From NCBI RefSeq assembly GCF_004362195.1, contig NZ_SNWG01000002.1:62001-126000 (forward strand): a stretch of 64,000 nucleotides of DNA. The letters run 5' to 3'. Every line of letters begins with the position of its first letter. The stretch's first letter is position 1. The notes under the pieces were generated by a model, which searched no databases, had not been told where the DNA came from, and saw nothing but the letters and a program-made list of their open reading frames with translations. This DNA is from Microbacterium sp. BK668. GTDB lineage: Bacteria > Actinomycetota > Actinomycetes > Actinomycetales > Microbacteriaceae. The position numbers were made by a program, and so were the translations under genes. Of the stretch, positions 36,487 through 44,753 are shown one piece after another.

Positions 36487-37537
36487 CTGGGCGGGAATCG
36501 CCTGGCTGTTCGTGCTCCTCGTCGCGAACGCCTTCTTCGTCGGCGCCGAGTTCGCCGTCATCTCCGCACGCCGGTCGCAGATCGAGCCGCTCGCCGAGAA
36601 GGGGTCGCGCTCGGCCAAGACCGCGCTGTACGCGATGGAGCACGCGACGCTCATGCTCGCGACGTCGCAGCTCGGAATCACGATCTGCTCGCTGCTGATC
36701 CTCAACGTGTCCGAGCCGGCGATCCACCACCTGCTGGCGGAGCCCCTCGGCCTGACGGGCCTCAGCGAGACGACGGTGGACGTCATCGCCTTCGTGATCG
36801 CCCTCGTGCTCGTCTCGTACCTGCACGTCGTGTTCGGCGAGATGGTGCCGAAGAACCTCGCGTTCTCGGTCCCCGACCGGGCTGTGCTGATGCTGGCGAC
36901 GCCGCTGGTGTGGGTCTCGAAAGTGTTCCACCCCGTCATCGTGTCGCTCAACTGGGTGGCCAACAGCGTGCTGCGCCTGTTCCGGGTCGAGCCGAAGGAC
37001 GAGGCCGCTTCGACCTTCACGCTCGACGAGGTGGCGACGATCGTCAACCAGTCGCGGATCGAGGGCGTGCTCGACGATGCCGCCGGCACGGTCGCCGCCG
37101 CGGTGGAGTTCACCGACAAGAAGGCGATGGATGTCGCGGTGCCCCTCGGCGACCTCGTGACGCTTCCCGAGCTGACGACGGCCGACGAGATCGAGCGGGC
37201 CGTGGCGAAGCACGGCTTCTCGCGATACGTCATCGTGGGCACCGACGGCGCGCCGGTCGGGTACGTGCACCTGAAGGACGTCCTGCGGGCAGCCGAGGGA
37301 CCGGATGCCGCGGCCGACGTCGCGCGTCCGCTCCCGGCCAAGCGCATCCACCACATGGTGCCGGTGCTCGAGACCACCGACCTCGAGGACGCGCTGGCCC
37401 TCATGCGCCGCGCCGGCCGGCACCTGGCGCAGGTGCGAAACGCGGCCGGGGAGACGACGGCCGTGCTGTTCCTCGAGGACATCATCGAGGAGCTGATCGG
37501 CGAGGTGCAGGACGCGACGCGTCGCGGGCTGCGCTGA
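36479..37537 (+). CDS. CNNM/HlyC-CorC family membrane protein (second copy)
   Basis: 352 residues. The DUF21/CNNM domain (FFVGAEFAVISARRSQIEPLAEKGS, HVVFGEMVPKNLAFSVPDR) is followed by a CBS pair (~205-345; FSRYVIVGTDGAPVGYVHLKDVL, AVLFLEDIIEELIGEV). Unlike the first copy it ends right after the CBS pair and has no CorC_HlyC domain, so the two are not interchangeable and may form a heterodimer. Its ATG lies 8 bases inside the first gene, giving a strictly coupled pair. Confidence 0.93.
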   Translation: MNDWAGIAWLFVLLVANAFFVGAEFAVISARRSQIEPLAEKGSRSAKTALYAMEHATLMLATSQLGITICSLLILNVSEPAIHHLLAEPLGLTGLSETTVDVIAFVIALVLVSYLHVVFGEMVPKNLAFSVPDRAVLMLATPLVWVSKVFHPVIVSLNWVANSVLRLFRVEPKDEAASTFTLDEVATIVNQSRIEGVLDDAAGTVAAAVEFTDKKAMDVAVPLGDLVTLPELTTADEIERAVAKHGFSRYVIVGTDGAPVGYVHLKDVLRAAEGPDAAADVARPLPAKRIHHMVPVLETTDLEDALALMRRAGRHLAQVRNAAGETTAVLFLEDIIEELIGEVQDATRRGLR

Positions 37538-37571
37538 TGCGCCCGGGGGCCGGCGTCGCGCGCCGGCCCTC

Positions 37572-37743
37572 CCCGGTCGTTGAGCGAGCGGAGCGAGACG
37601 AAACGCCCCGGACCTGCGGTCAGGAGCGGCCCGGGTCAGCGGTGGGGACGTGCCGGCCGTCCCGGTCGTTGAGCGAGCGGAGCGAGACGAAACGCCCCGG
37701 ACCTGCGGTCAGGAGCGGCCCGGGTCAGCGGTGGGGACGTGCC
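37572..37743. repeat. 89-bp tandem duplication carrying a REP-like unit
   Basis: Two copies start at 37572 and 37661 (period 89 bases) and are identical over about 83 bases. Each contains CGGTCGTTGAGCGAGCGG followed by AGCGAGACGAAACGCC, the core also found in the array at 52.1 kb. The second copy includes the last six codons and stop of the OYE gene, so the first copy carries a duplicate of that gene end. Confidence 0.85.
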
Positions 37744-38798
37744 CGGACGTACTGCTTCGGCCAGTAGTCGATGTCGGCGCCGAGTTCGCCGGCAGCGCGG
37801 AGGCCGAAGTGGGGGTCGCGCAGCCACTCCCGCGCCGACATGATCGCGTCGGCGTCGCCGCGGCGGAGGATCTCCTCGGCCTGCCTGCCGGAGTCGATGA
37901 GGCCGACCGCGCTCACCGGAACACCCGCCGCCTCGCGGACGTGACGCGCGAGGTGCACCTGGTAGCCCGGGCCCGGAACGATCCGCTGGTGCGCGACGAG
38001 CCCGCCGCTGGAGATGTCGAAGAAGTCGACGCCTCGCCCTGCCGCCCAGCCCGCGACGGTCGCGGTGTCCTCGACGGTCCAGCCGCCCTCGGCCCAGTCG
38101 GTTGCCGAGAACCGCACGAGGAGCGGGACAGCGGGCGCGGCATCCCGGACCGCGTCGATCACCCGCAGGAGCAGGCGCGCGCGGTTCTCGAGCGACCCGC
38201 CGTACTCGTCGTCGCGGCGGTTCGACAGCGGCGAGAGGAACTGGTGAAGCAGGTAGCCGTGCGCGGCGTGGATCTCGAGCAGCTCGAAGCCGGCCTCGAC
38301 CGCGCGGCCGGTGGCCGCCGCGAAGTCGTCGACGACCTCGTCGATCCCCGCCACGTTGAGCGCGATCGGCTCGTCGAAGCCCTCGAAGGCGACCGCCGAC
38401 GGCGCGACGGTCTGCCAGCCGCCCTCCGCGGCGGGCACCGTGCCGCGGCGGTGCGTGAAGGGCGACCACGTCGAGGCCTTGCGGCCGGCGTGCGCGAGCT
38501 GCAGGGCGGGGACGGCTCCCCGGGCTGCGACGGCCGCGACGATCGGCCTCCAGGCATCCACCTGTTCGTCGTTCCAGATGCCGGTGTCCTCGGGGGAGAT
38601 GCGGCCCTCGGGCGACACCGCCGTGGCCTCGGCCATGACGATGCCCGCGCCTCCCGACGCGAACTGCGCCAGGTGCGTGTGGTGCCACTCCTGCGGGACC
38701 CCCTCGACGGCGCTGTACTGGCACATCGGAGCCACCCACAGCCGGTTGCGGACCTCGAGTCCGCGGATCGTGACGGGCGAGAACAGGATGGAGGTCAT
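37725..38798 (-). CDS. NADH:flavin oxidoreductase (old yellow enzyme, YqjM-like)
   Basis: A 357-residue FMN TIM-barrel ene-reductase. It opens with LFSPVTIRGLEVRNRLWVAPMCQYSA; the Cys in this segment is typical of the thermophilic-like YqjM class. The active-site QLAHAGRKAS and EIHAAHGYLLHQFLSP (His-x-x-His), LSNRRDDEYGGSLENR and the FMN-phosphate region DADAIMSAREWLRDP are all present. It reduces activated C=C bonds; the physiological substrate is unknown. AGGAG precedes the ATG. Its 3' end lies in a tandem repeat that has copied its last codons. Confidence 0.93.
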   Translation of the reverse strand: MTSILFSPVTIRGLEVRNRLWVAPMCQYSAVEGVPQEWHHTHLAQFASGGAGIVMAEATAVSPEGRISPEDTGIWNDEQVDAWRPIVAAVAARGAVPALQLAHAGRKASTWSPFTHRRGTVPAAEGGWQTVAPSAVAFEGFDEPIALNVAGIDEVVDDFAAATGRAVEAGFELLEIHAAHGYLLHQFLSPLSNRRDDEYGGSLENRARLLLRVIDAVRDAAPAVPLLVRFSATDWAEGGWTVEDTATVAGWAAGRGVDFFDISSGGLVAHQRIVPGPGYQVHLARHVREAAGVPVSAVGLIDSGRQAEEILRRGDADAIMSAREWLRDPHFGLRAAGELGADIDYWPKQYVRARPHR

Positions 38799-38828
38799 CG
38801 GGCGCTCCTGCGCGGTTAGGGTGTCGAA

Positions 38829-39671
38829 ATGGGCGGATCGTGGACGATCTCGGACGTCGCCGGGACCCTTCGGAGGCCAACGGCCGCGGATGACAAGTAT
38901 TCCCGCGGGGTGCTCGGCATCCGGACCGGCTCCGAGCTCTACCCCGGCGCGGCGGTGCTCGGCGTCGAGGCGGCGTGGCGCACAGGCGTCGGCATGGTGC
39001 GATACATCGGCGCCGCGCGAGACCTCGTGCTGCAGCGCCGTCCCGAGACCGTGTCGCAGGACGGCCGCGTGCAGGCATGGCTCATCGGGTCGGGGACGGA
39101 TGCCTCGGCCCGCCGCGGGGACGAGACCCACGCGCTGCGGGCGCTGCTCACCGGTGAGGTGCCTGTCGTCGTGGACGCGGGTGCCCTCGACCTCGTCGTC
39201 GCGGCGACGGCGCCGATCGTCGTGACGCCGCATGCGCGTGAGCATGCGAGGCTGCGCGGGGCGCTGGGGCTCGACGACGAGGTGCCCGAGGATGCCTCAG
39301 CCCGGGCACGGGCGGCCGCCGAGACGGCGGCGGCCCTGGGCGGAGCGGTGCTGCTCAAGGGAAGTGCGACGGTCGTCGCCTCGCCGTCGGGATGGAGCAC
39401 GACCGTCGATGCGGGAACCCCGTGGCTCGCGACGGCGGGTACCGGCGACGTGCTGGGCGGGGTGATCGGGGCGCTCGTCGCCGGTGCCGCCGCAGGCGGC
39501 GAGCTCGACGCGGAGCGCCTGGCCGCGCTGGCGGCCTCGGGCGCGTGGCTGCACGGCCGCGCGGCGCGGCTCGCCTCGTCGGCTGCCGGGGAGGGAGGCG
39601 GCCCCATCACCGCACTCGATGTCGCAGAGGCCCTTCCGCGCGTGGTCGCCGAGGCGCTCGCCGCGGCCTGA
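38829..39671 (+). CDS. nnrD: ADP-dependent NAD(P)H-hydrate dehydratase
   Basis: 280 residues of the ribokinase-like NnrD family, which repairs hydrated NAD(P)H. Markers are KYSRGVLGIRTGSELYPGAAVL near residue 24, WLIGSGTD, VVDAGALDL, VVTPHAREHARL, LKGSATVVASPSGW, and the ATP-site motif TAGTGDVLGGVIGAL. It lacks the N-terminal epimerase domain (NnrE) fused in many bacteria, so that activity must be elsewhere. TAGGGT (38817-38822) is 6 bases from the ATG, indicating a leaderless mRNA. Confidence 0.93.
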   Translation: MGGSWTISDVAGTLRRPTAADDKYSRGVLGIRTGSELYPGAAVLGVEAAWRTGVGMVRYIGAARDLVLQRRPETVSQDGRVQAWLIGSGTDASARRGDETHALRALLTGEVPVVVDAGALDLVVAATAPIVVTPHAREHARLRGALGLDDEVPEDASARARAAAETAAALGGAVLLKGSATVVASPSGWSTTVDAGTPWLATAGTGDVLGGVIGALVAGAAAGGELDAERLAALAASGAWLHGRAARLASSAAGEGGGPITALDVAEALPRVVAEALAAA

Positions 39672-39714
39672 CGCGGCGGCAGGACCGGGCGGCGGGCTCG
39701 CCTAGGATGGGGGC

Positions 39715-40980
39715 GTGTCGAGGCGGGCGGTGCTCTGGGTCGCGTTCGTCATCGTCCACGTCGGGGTGGCGGCGCTCGGTTTCCTCCTTCCCAACGAGCC
39801 GATGGGCGACGTCTACCGGGTGTACGAGCCGTGGTCCCGGGCGTGGCTGGCCGGCCTCGACATCCAGCCCGTCCTGAGTGCCGGGTTCCCCGCCGGCGCG
39901 GCCCTGGTGGGCATCACCGAGTCGTGGGTGTATCCGCAGCTGGCGATCGTCCCGATGCTCATCGCGTGGCTGTTCTCCTGGCTGGCCGGCTACGAGGTCG
40001 GCTGGGCGATCCTCGTGACGCTCTGCGACGCCCTCGCCTTCGCGCTCCTGGTGGGGCGGGGGCGCTCGACGGGGCGGTGGGTGGCCGCGTGGTTCTGGCT
40101 GGCGTTCATCGCCGTGCTGGGGCCCGTCGGCATGTATCGCCTCGACGGCGTCACCGTGCCCCTCGCGATCGCGGGCAGCCTGTGGCTCGTGGGGCGCCCG
40201 TGGGTCGGGTCGGCTCTGCTGGCGGTGGCCATGTGGATCAAGGTGTGGCCCGCCGCGCTGATCGCCGCGGCGCTCGTCGCCGTTCGCCGCCGCCTCGCGG
40301 TTCTCGGCGCCGCGGTCGCCGTCTCGGCGGCGGTCGTCGTGTGGGTGCTCGCGATGGGCGGTGCCTCGCACCTGTTCGGGTTCGTCCTCGACCAGACCGA
40401 CCGCGGCCTCCAGCTCGAGGCGCCCGTGAGCACGGTGTACGTCTGGCAGGCGGTCGCCCGCATCCCGGGTTCGCAGATCTACTACGAGCAGGACCTCTTG
40501 ACGTTCCAGGTCACGGGACCGCTCGTCGACACCGTCATCGCGATCATGACGCCTCTCCTCGTCCTCGCTGTCGCCGCGGTCGCGGGCGTGGGCGTCTACA
40601 AGGCGCGGGGCGGCGCGTCGTTCGCCGGCCTCTACCCGAACCTCGCACTCGCGCTCGTGCTCGCACTCATCGTCTTCAACAAGGTCGGCTCGCCTCAGTA
40701 CATGACATGGATCGCCGCGCCGATCGTCGTCGGACTCGCGATCGACCGTCGTCGCTGGTGGCCGCCCGCGATCCTCGCACTGGTCATCGCGGGCTTCACC
40801 CTCGGGGTGTACCCGCTCGCGTACTTCTCGCTCCTGCTGGCGTGGCCGTTCCCCGCGACGCTCCTGACGATCCGCAACGTCCTCGTCGTGGTGCTGTTCG
40901 TCTGGGTCGTCGTCCGGCTCTGCCGCGTGCCGACCCATCCTCGTGTGCGCGCCCCGCGCCACGCCGACGCCCTCGCCTGA
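39715..40980 (+). CDS. GT87-like integral membrane mannosyltransferase family protein
   Basis: 421 residues with about ten transmembrane helices. The N-terminal loop after helix 1 has the GT-C type acidic motif (GDVYRVYEPWSRAWLAG), and the cytosolic face is rich in Arg. This fits the DUF2029/GT87 polyprenyl-phosphate mannosyltransferases that extend lipoglycans (lipomannan/LAM-like) in actinobacteria; activity is an inference. TAGGAT (39703-39708) is 6 bases from the GTG start. It is followed at 14 bases by a thiamine-binding protein gene, probably in one unit. Confidence 0.85.
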   Translation: MSRRAVLWVAFVIVHVGVAALGFLLPNEPMGDVYRVYEPWSRAWLAGLDIQPVLSAGFPAGAALVGITESWVYPQLAIVPMLIAWLFSWLAGYEVGWAILVTLCDALAFALLVGRGRSTGRWVAAWFWLAFIAVLGPVGMYRLDGVTVPLAIAGSLWLVGRPWVGSALLAVAMWIKVWPAALIAAALVAVRRRLAVLGAAVAVSAAVVVWVLAMGGASHLFGFVLDQTDRGLQLEAPVSTVYVWQAVARIPGSQIYYEQDLLTFQVTGPLVDTVIAIMTPLLVLAVAAVAGVGVYKARGGASFAGLYPNLALALVLALIVFNKVGSPQYMTWIAAPIVVGLAIDRRRWWPPAILALVIAGFTLGVYPLAYFSLLLAWPFPATLLTIRNVLVVVLFVWVVVRLCRVPTHPRVRAPRHADALA

Positions 40981-40994
40981 CCCCTGGAGGATCC

Positions 40995-41321
40995 ATGCTC
41001 GTCGCCTTCTCCGTCGCCCCGAGCGGCACCGGCCGTGCCGACGGCTCCGTGCACGACGCCGTCGCCGCGGCGGTGCGGATCGTCCGCGACAGCGGGCTGC
41101 CGTCGCGGACGACATCGATGTTCACCGAGATCGAGGGGGAGTGGGACGAGGTGTTCGCGGTCGTCAAGCAGGCCACCGACGCCGTGCTGCCCTTCGGCTC
41201 GCGCGTCTCGCTGGTCCTGAAGGCCGACATCCGCCCGGGCTACACCGGTGAGCTCGACGCGAAGGTCGACCGTCTCGAGGAGGCGCTCTCGGAGGAGGGG
41301 TCGTCGCTCGAGGGACCCTGA
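40995..41321 (+). CDS. Thiamine-binding protein (MTH1187/YkoF family)
   Basis: A 108-residue ferredoxin-like protein. Key features are the opening VAFSVAPSGTG, a Thr/Met/Phe strand SRTTSMFTEIEGEWDEVF and the C-terminal VSLVLKADIRPG, matching the DUF77 fold that binds the pyrimidine ring of thiamine. GGAGG precedes the ATG. No thiamine biosynthetic gene or TPP riboswitch is nearby; it probably serves as a cytosolic carrier or sensor. Confidence 0.85.
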   Translation: MLVAFSVAPSGTGRADGSVHDAVAAAVRIVRDSGLPSRTTSMFTEIEGEWDEVFAVVKQATDAVLPFGSRVSLVLKADIRPGYTGELDAKVDRLEEALSEEGSSLEGP

Positions 41322-41378
41322 CGCCGTCTCGTTCCGCTGGCACGATCGGGGTCCGTGTGTCTCTGGCGGGTCCGAGCG

Positions 41379-41420
41379 TGTCGAATCGATTCGACAACGT
41401 GTCTCCCCGCCCGCTAGCAT
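41379..41420 (+). promoter_or_regulatory. MFS gene promoter with perfect 18-bp palindrome
   Basis: TGTCGAATCGATTCGACA (41379-41396) is a perfect palindrome with a central CG, of the LacI-family type. Its 3' end supplies TCGACA (41391-41396), an 18-base spacer follows, then TAGCAT (41415-41420), 6 bases before the GTG. A repressor here would cover the -35. No LacI regulator gene is in the window. Confidence 0.7.
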
Positions 41421-41426
41421 GACGGC

Positions 41427-42644
41427 GTGACCTCCTCGAATCTCTCGAGGGGTGCGGCGACGTGGGCGCTCCTCTCTCTCGCCGTGGGCAGCTTCGGCAT
41501 CGGCATGACCGAGTTCGTCGTGATGGGCCTGCTCCCCGACATCGCACAGGACCTCCTGCCGTCGCTGTGGGCCTCCGACTCCGAGGCGGCCATCGCTCAG
41601 GCCGGGTGGCTCATCACGCTGTACGCGCTCGGCGTCGTCGTCGGCGCTCCGACCATCGCCGCCGTGGTCGCCAAGTACCCGCGGCACCGCGTCATGCTGG
41701 GCCTGGCCATCGCGCTCACGGTTTTCAACGCCCTGACGTTCCTGCTTCCGAGCTTCGAGCTGGTCGCAGCATCCCGGTTCCTGGCAGGTCTCCCGCACGG
41801 CGCGTACTTCGGCATCGGCGCACTCGTGGCGGCCGAGGTGCTGGGTCCCGGCAAGCGGGCCAAGGGCGTCGCCTTCGTGCTGACCGGACTGACCGTGGCG
41901 AACGTCGTCGGGGTCCCTCTCGGCACGTACCTCGGCCAGCAGGCGGGCTGGCGGTCCGCCTTCATGGTCGTCGCCGGGATCTTCGCGCTCGCCGCGGTCT
42001 GCATCGCCTTCTTCGTGCCCGCACACGACGGCGACCGCGCCCGCACGTTCCGCGCCGAGCTGCGCGTCTTCCGCATCGGGCAGGTCTGGCTCACGCTCGC
42101 CGTCGGCGCCATCGGCTTCGGCGGCTTCTTCGCCGTCTACAGCTACGTGGCGCCCATGATCACCGAAGTGGCCGGCTCGCCGGCGTGGGTCGTCCCGCTC
42201 GTCCTCATCGTCATGGGACTGGGCATGACGGTCGGCAACCTCGTCGGCGGCGTGGTCGCCGACATCGACCTGACGCGCACGATGCTGGGCGGTTTCATCG
42301 CGCTCGCTCTCGTCCAGAGCCTGCTGGCGGTGTCGGCGCAGACGCTCTGGGCGCTCGCCGTCTTCGTCTTCGCGACGGGCTTCATCTCGGCGTGCCTGAG
42401 CCCGGCGATCCAGACGCGCCTCATGGACGTCGCGGAGGACAACCAGTCCATCGCGGCGGCGCTTAACCACTCCGCCCTGAACATGGGGAACAGCCTCGGC
42501 GCCTTCCTCGGCGGCGCCGTCATCGCGCTCGGATGGGGGTTCGTGGCTCCCGCGTGGGTCGGGGTCGCCCTTGCGCTCGCCGGCTTCGTGCTCGCGGTCG
42601 TCAGCCTCTCGGTCGCGCGCCGCCGCGAGCCCGTCGCGGTCTGA
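41427..42644 (+). CDS. MFS transporter, DHA1 (AraJ/YdhP-like)
   Basis: 405 residues and 12 transmembrane helices. The signature LSLAVGSFGIGMTEFVVMGLLPDIA at the N-terminus and the motif ASRFLAGLPHGAYFGIGALVAAEV are typical of the arabinose-efflux/DHA1 group that exports sugars or drugs. The leaderless-type GTG start at 41427 follows TAGCAT. A perfect operator overlaps its -35, so it is a regulated gene whose controller lies elsewhere. Substrate is unknown. Confidence 0.92.
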   Translation: MTSSNLSRGAATWALLSLAVGSFGIGMTEFVVMGLLPDIAQDLLPSLWASDSEAAIAQAGWLITLYALGVVVGAPTIAAVVAKYPRHRVMLGLAIALTVFNALTFLLPSFELVAASRFLAGLPHGAYFGIGALVAAEVLGPGKRAKGVAFVLTGLTVANVVGVPLGTYLGQQAGWRSAFMVVAGIFALAAVCIAFFVPAHDGDRARTFRAELRVFRIGQVWLTLAVGAIGFGGFFAVYSYVAPMITEVAGSPAWVVPLVLIVMGLGMTVGNLVGGVVADIDLTRTMLGGFIALALVQSLLAVSAQTLWALAVFVFATGFISACLSPAIQTRLMDVAEDNQSIAAALNHSALNMGNSLGAFLGGAVIALGWGFVAPAWVGVALALAGFVLAVVSLSVARRREPVAV

Positions 42645-42673
42645 GGCCCGCGACCCGGACGTAGGCTGAGCGG

Positions 42674-43438
42674 GTGTCAGAGCCGACCTCGCCCGCGACC
42701 GCGACCGACCGCGCCGTGCGGGCGCTCGCCGATGCCGTGGGGGAGTCGCGGCCCCGCGTGCCGGGCGACGGCGCCGACCCCGACATCCCCGTCGCGGCGA
42801 CCGTGGTCGTGCTGCGCGACGGGGACCGGGGCCCCGAGGTGCTCATGATCGAGCGACCCGACCGCGGCTCGTTCGCCGGCGCCTGGGTGTTCCCCGGCGG
42901 AAAGGTGGAACCGCAGGACCGGCTGAGCGACAGCGAGCCGGAGGAGGCCGTCGCCCGCCGGGCGGGCGTGCGGGAGACCCGGGAGGAGTCGGGTCTCGTG
43001 CTCGCCGCGGAAGACCTCTGGACCGTGTCGTGCTGGGATCCGCCGCCGGGGCTGCCGCTGCGCATCCGCACGTGGTTCTTCGCGGCGCGCGCGACGACCG
43101 GGGACGTCGTGCTGTCGCCGGACGAGGCCGTCGGAGCCGAGTGGATCGACCCGGCGGTCGTCCTCGAGCGCCACGCGCGCGGAGAGGTCACGCTGTACCC
43201 GCCGACGTGGGTGACCCTTCACACGCTCGCGGGACAGCGCGATGTACGGGCGCTGCTCGGGATGCTGCGCCTCGCCGGCTTCCGACGCTTCGAGACCGTC
43301 GCGCGCCGAGGCGAGACAGGCCCCCTGCTGCTCTGGCAGGAGGACGCCGAGTACGAGGGGGATGCCGCGGCCGGGTCCTCCGCGCGCCATCGCCTGGACC
43401 TCGGCGCGCTCCCCTGGACCTACACCCGCACGGACTGA
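42674..43438 (+). CDS. NUDIX hydrolase
   Basis: 254 residues. The Nudix domain starts near residue 40 (VAATVVVLRDGDRGPEVLMIERPD). The Nudix box runs from GGKVEP through RETREESGL with an insertion of about 13 residues between the Gly and the REx2EE core, as in NUDT7/NUDT19-like CoA or dinucleotide pyrophosphatases. The C-terminal ~100 residues are a helical extension (VTLHTLAGQRDVRALLGML). TAGGCT (42662-42667) is 6 bases from the GTG. Its stop abuts the convergent metX stop. Substrate is unproven. Confidence 0.9.
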   Translation: MSEPTSPATATDRAVRALADAVGESRPRVPGDGADPDIPVAATVVVLRDGDRGPEVLMIERPDRGSFAGAWVFPGGKVEPQDRLSDSEPEEAVARRAGVRETREESGLVLAAEDLWTVSCWDPPPGLPLRIRTWFFAARATTGDVVLSPDEAVGAEWIDPAVVLERHARGEVTLYPPTWVTLHTLAGQRDVRALLGMLRLAGFRRFETVARRGETGPLLLWQEDAEYEGDAAAGSSARHRLDLGALPWTYTRTD

Positions 43439-43439
43439 G

Positions 43440-44645
43440 TCAGGCGGCGAGCAGGCGGCGCAGGTGCGCGCCCACGGCGTGCGTCTCGATGAGGAAGCCG
43501 TCGTGGCCGAAGTCGCTCGGTAGCACCACGGCTCGGTCTCCGTCGAGTGCGTTCGGGATGCCGCGGGCGATCCGATGCTGGCCCTCGATGGGGAAGAGGC
43601 GGTCGCTGTCGATCCCGAGGACGAGCGCCGTGGCCGTGACGCCCGCGAGCGCATCCTCGACGCCTCCGCGATCGCGGCCGATGTCGTGCGAGTTCATCGC
43701 CTCGACGAGGGTGATGTAGCTGTTCGCGTCGAACCGGCGCGTGAAGCGGTTGCCGTGGAAGTCGAGGTACGACTCGACGGCGAAACGCCCGCCGTGCCCG
43801 AGCGGGCTCACACCGGACTGCCACGATCGCTGGAAGCGCTGGTTGAGCTCGGTGGGGCTCCGGTAGTTCAGCAGCGCCATGCGGCGGGCGAGGGCGAGCC
43901 CGCGATGCGGCCCATCACCCGCGTCGGCGTCGTAGTATTTGCCGTTCTGGAAGCGCGGGTCGATCGAGATCGCCTCGAGCTGCACGGAGTTGAGCGCGAT
44001 CTGGTCGGCCGTGTTGACCGGGGGTGCCGACAGCACGCCGACCCGTGCGACCCGCTCCGGCAGGGCGATCGCCCACTCGAGGGCGTGCATGCCTCCCATC
44101 GATCCGCCCAGCACCGCCGCCCACCGGTCGATGCCCAGCGCGTCGGCGAGTCGCACCTGGGCCCGGACCTGATCGCGGATCGTGAGGTACGGGAAGCGCG
44201 AGGCCCACTCGTAGCCGTCGGGCGCGATGCTTGCGGGACCGGTCGACCCCTGGCATCCGCCCAGCATGTTGGGCGCCACGACGAACCACTCGTCGGTGTC
44301 GATGGGGGCACCGGGTCCGACGATGTCGCCCCACCATCCGGCGGTGGGATGCCCCGGCCCGGCCGGTCCGCGCACGTGGCTGTCGCCGGTCAGGGCGTGG
44401 AGGACGAGCACCGCGTTGTCGCGGGCGGCGTTCAGCTCACCCCACGTCTCGTAGGCGAGCCGGTAGGCGGGAAGTTCGCGCCCGCCCTCGGTGCGGAACG
44501 CGCCGAAGGCCGCGAAGTGGCGATCGCCCGCGGGATCGCCGTCTCGCCAGGCTCCCGTCGCGGGAGGACGGCCGAGGAGGAGCCGGGCGTCGGCCTCCGT
44601 CACCGGTGCCGACGGCACGGTGTCTTCGGAGGTCTGCCAGTCCAT
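43440..44645 (-). CDS. metX: Homoserine O-acetyltransferase
   Basis: A 401-residue alpha/beta-hydrolase-fold acyltransferase making O-acetylhomoserine from acetyl-CoA, the first committed methionine step. The nucleophile is the Ser in VLGGSMGGMHALEW, the Asp lies in GIDSDRLFP and the His in DFGHDGFLIE. NMLGGCQGSTGP and LNYRSPTELNQRFQR are family signatures. The ATG at 44645 follows a minus-strand AAGAAT by 6 bases. Its partner metY is 4.3 kb away on the same strand, with three genes between. Confidence 0.96.
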   Translation of the reverse strand: MDWQTSEDTVPSAPVTEADARLLLGRPPATGAWRDGDPAGDRHFAAFGAFRTEGGRELPAYRLAYETWGELNAARDNAVLVLHALTGDSHVRGPAGPGHPTAGWWGDIVGPGAPIDTDEWFVVAPNMLGGCQGSTGPASIAPDGYEWASRFPYLTIRDQVRAQVRLADALGIDRWAAVLGGSMGGMHALEWAIALPERVARVGVLSAPPVNTADQIALNSVQLEAISIDPRFQNGKYYDADAGDGPHRGLALARRMALLNYRSPTELNQRFQRSWQSGVSPLGHGGRFAVESYLDFHGNRFTRRFDANSYITLVEAMNSHDIGRDRGGVEDALAGVTATALVLGIDSDRLFPIEGQHRIARGIPNALDGDRAVVLPSDFGHDGFLIETHAVGAHLRRLLAA

Positions 44646-44715
44646 CGCCCCATTCTTCCGGCTCGGCCGAGGTCGGGGCCGAGTGTTACACCGGCCGCCG
44701 AGGACAAGGGGAGTA

Positions 44716-44742
44716 CGCCGCCCGGAGCGGGTCCGGGCGGCG
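44716..44742 (-). terminator. Terminator-like hairpin after the 758-aa gene
   Basis: CGCCGCCCGGA (44716-44726) and TCCGGGCGGCG (44732-44742) form a perfect 11-bp stem with a 5-base loop. It lies 12 bases beyond the stop of the 44754-47030 gene and before the metX promoter, separating the two units. Confidence 0.65.
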
Positions 44743-44753
44743 CCCCCCAGCTG

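Noticed and set aside
37572..37743. CRISPR array or insertion sequence ends at the 37.6- and 52.1-kb repeats
   Set aside because: Units are directly adjacent without unique spacers, and no transposase or target-site duplication is present.
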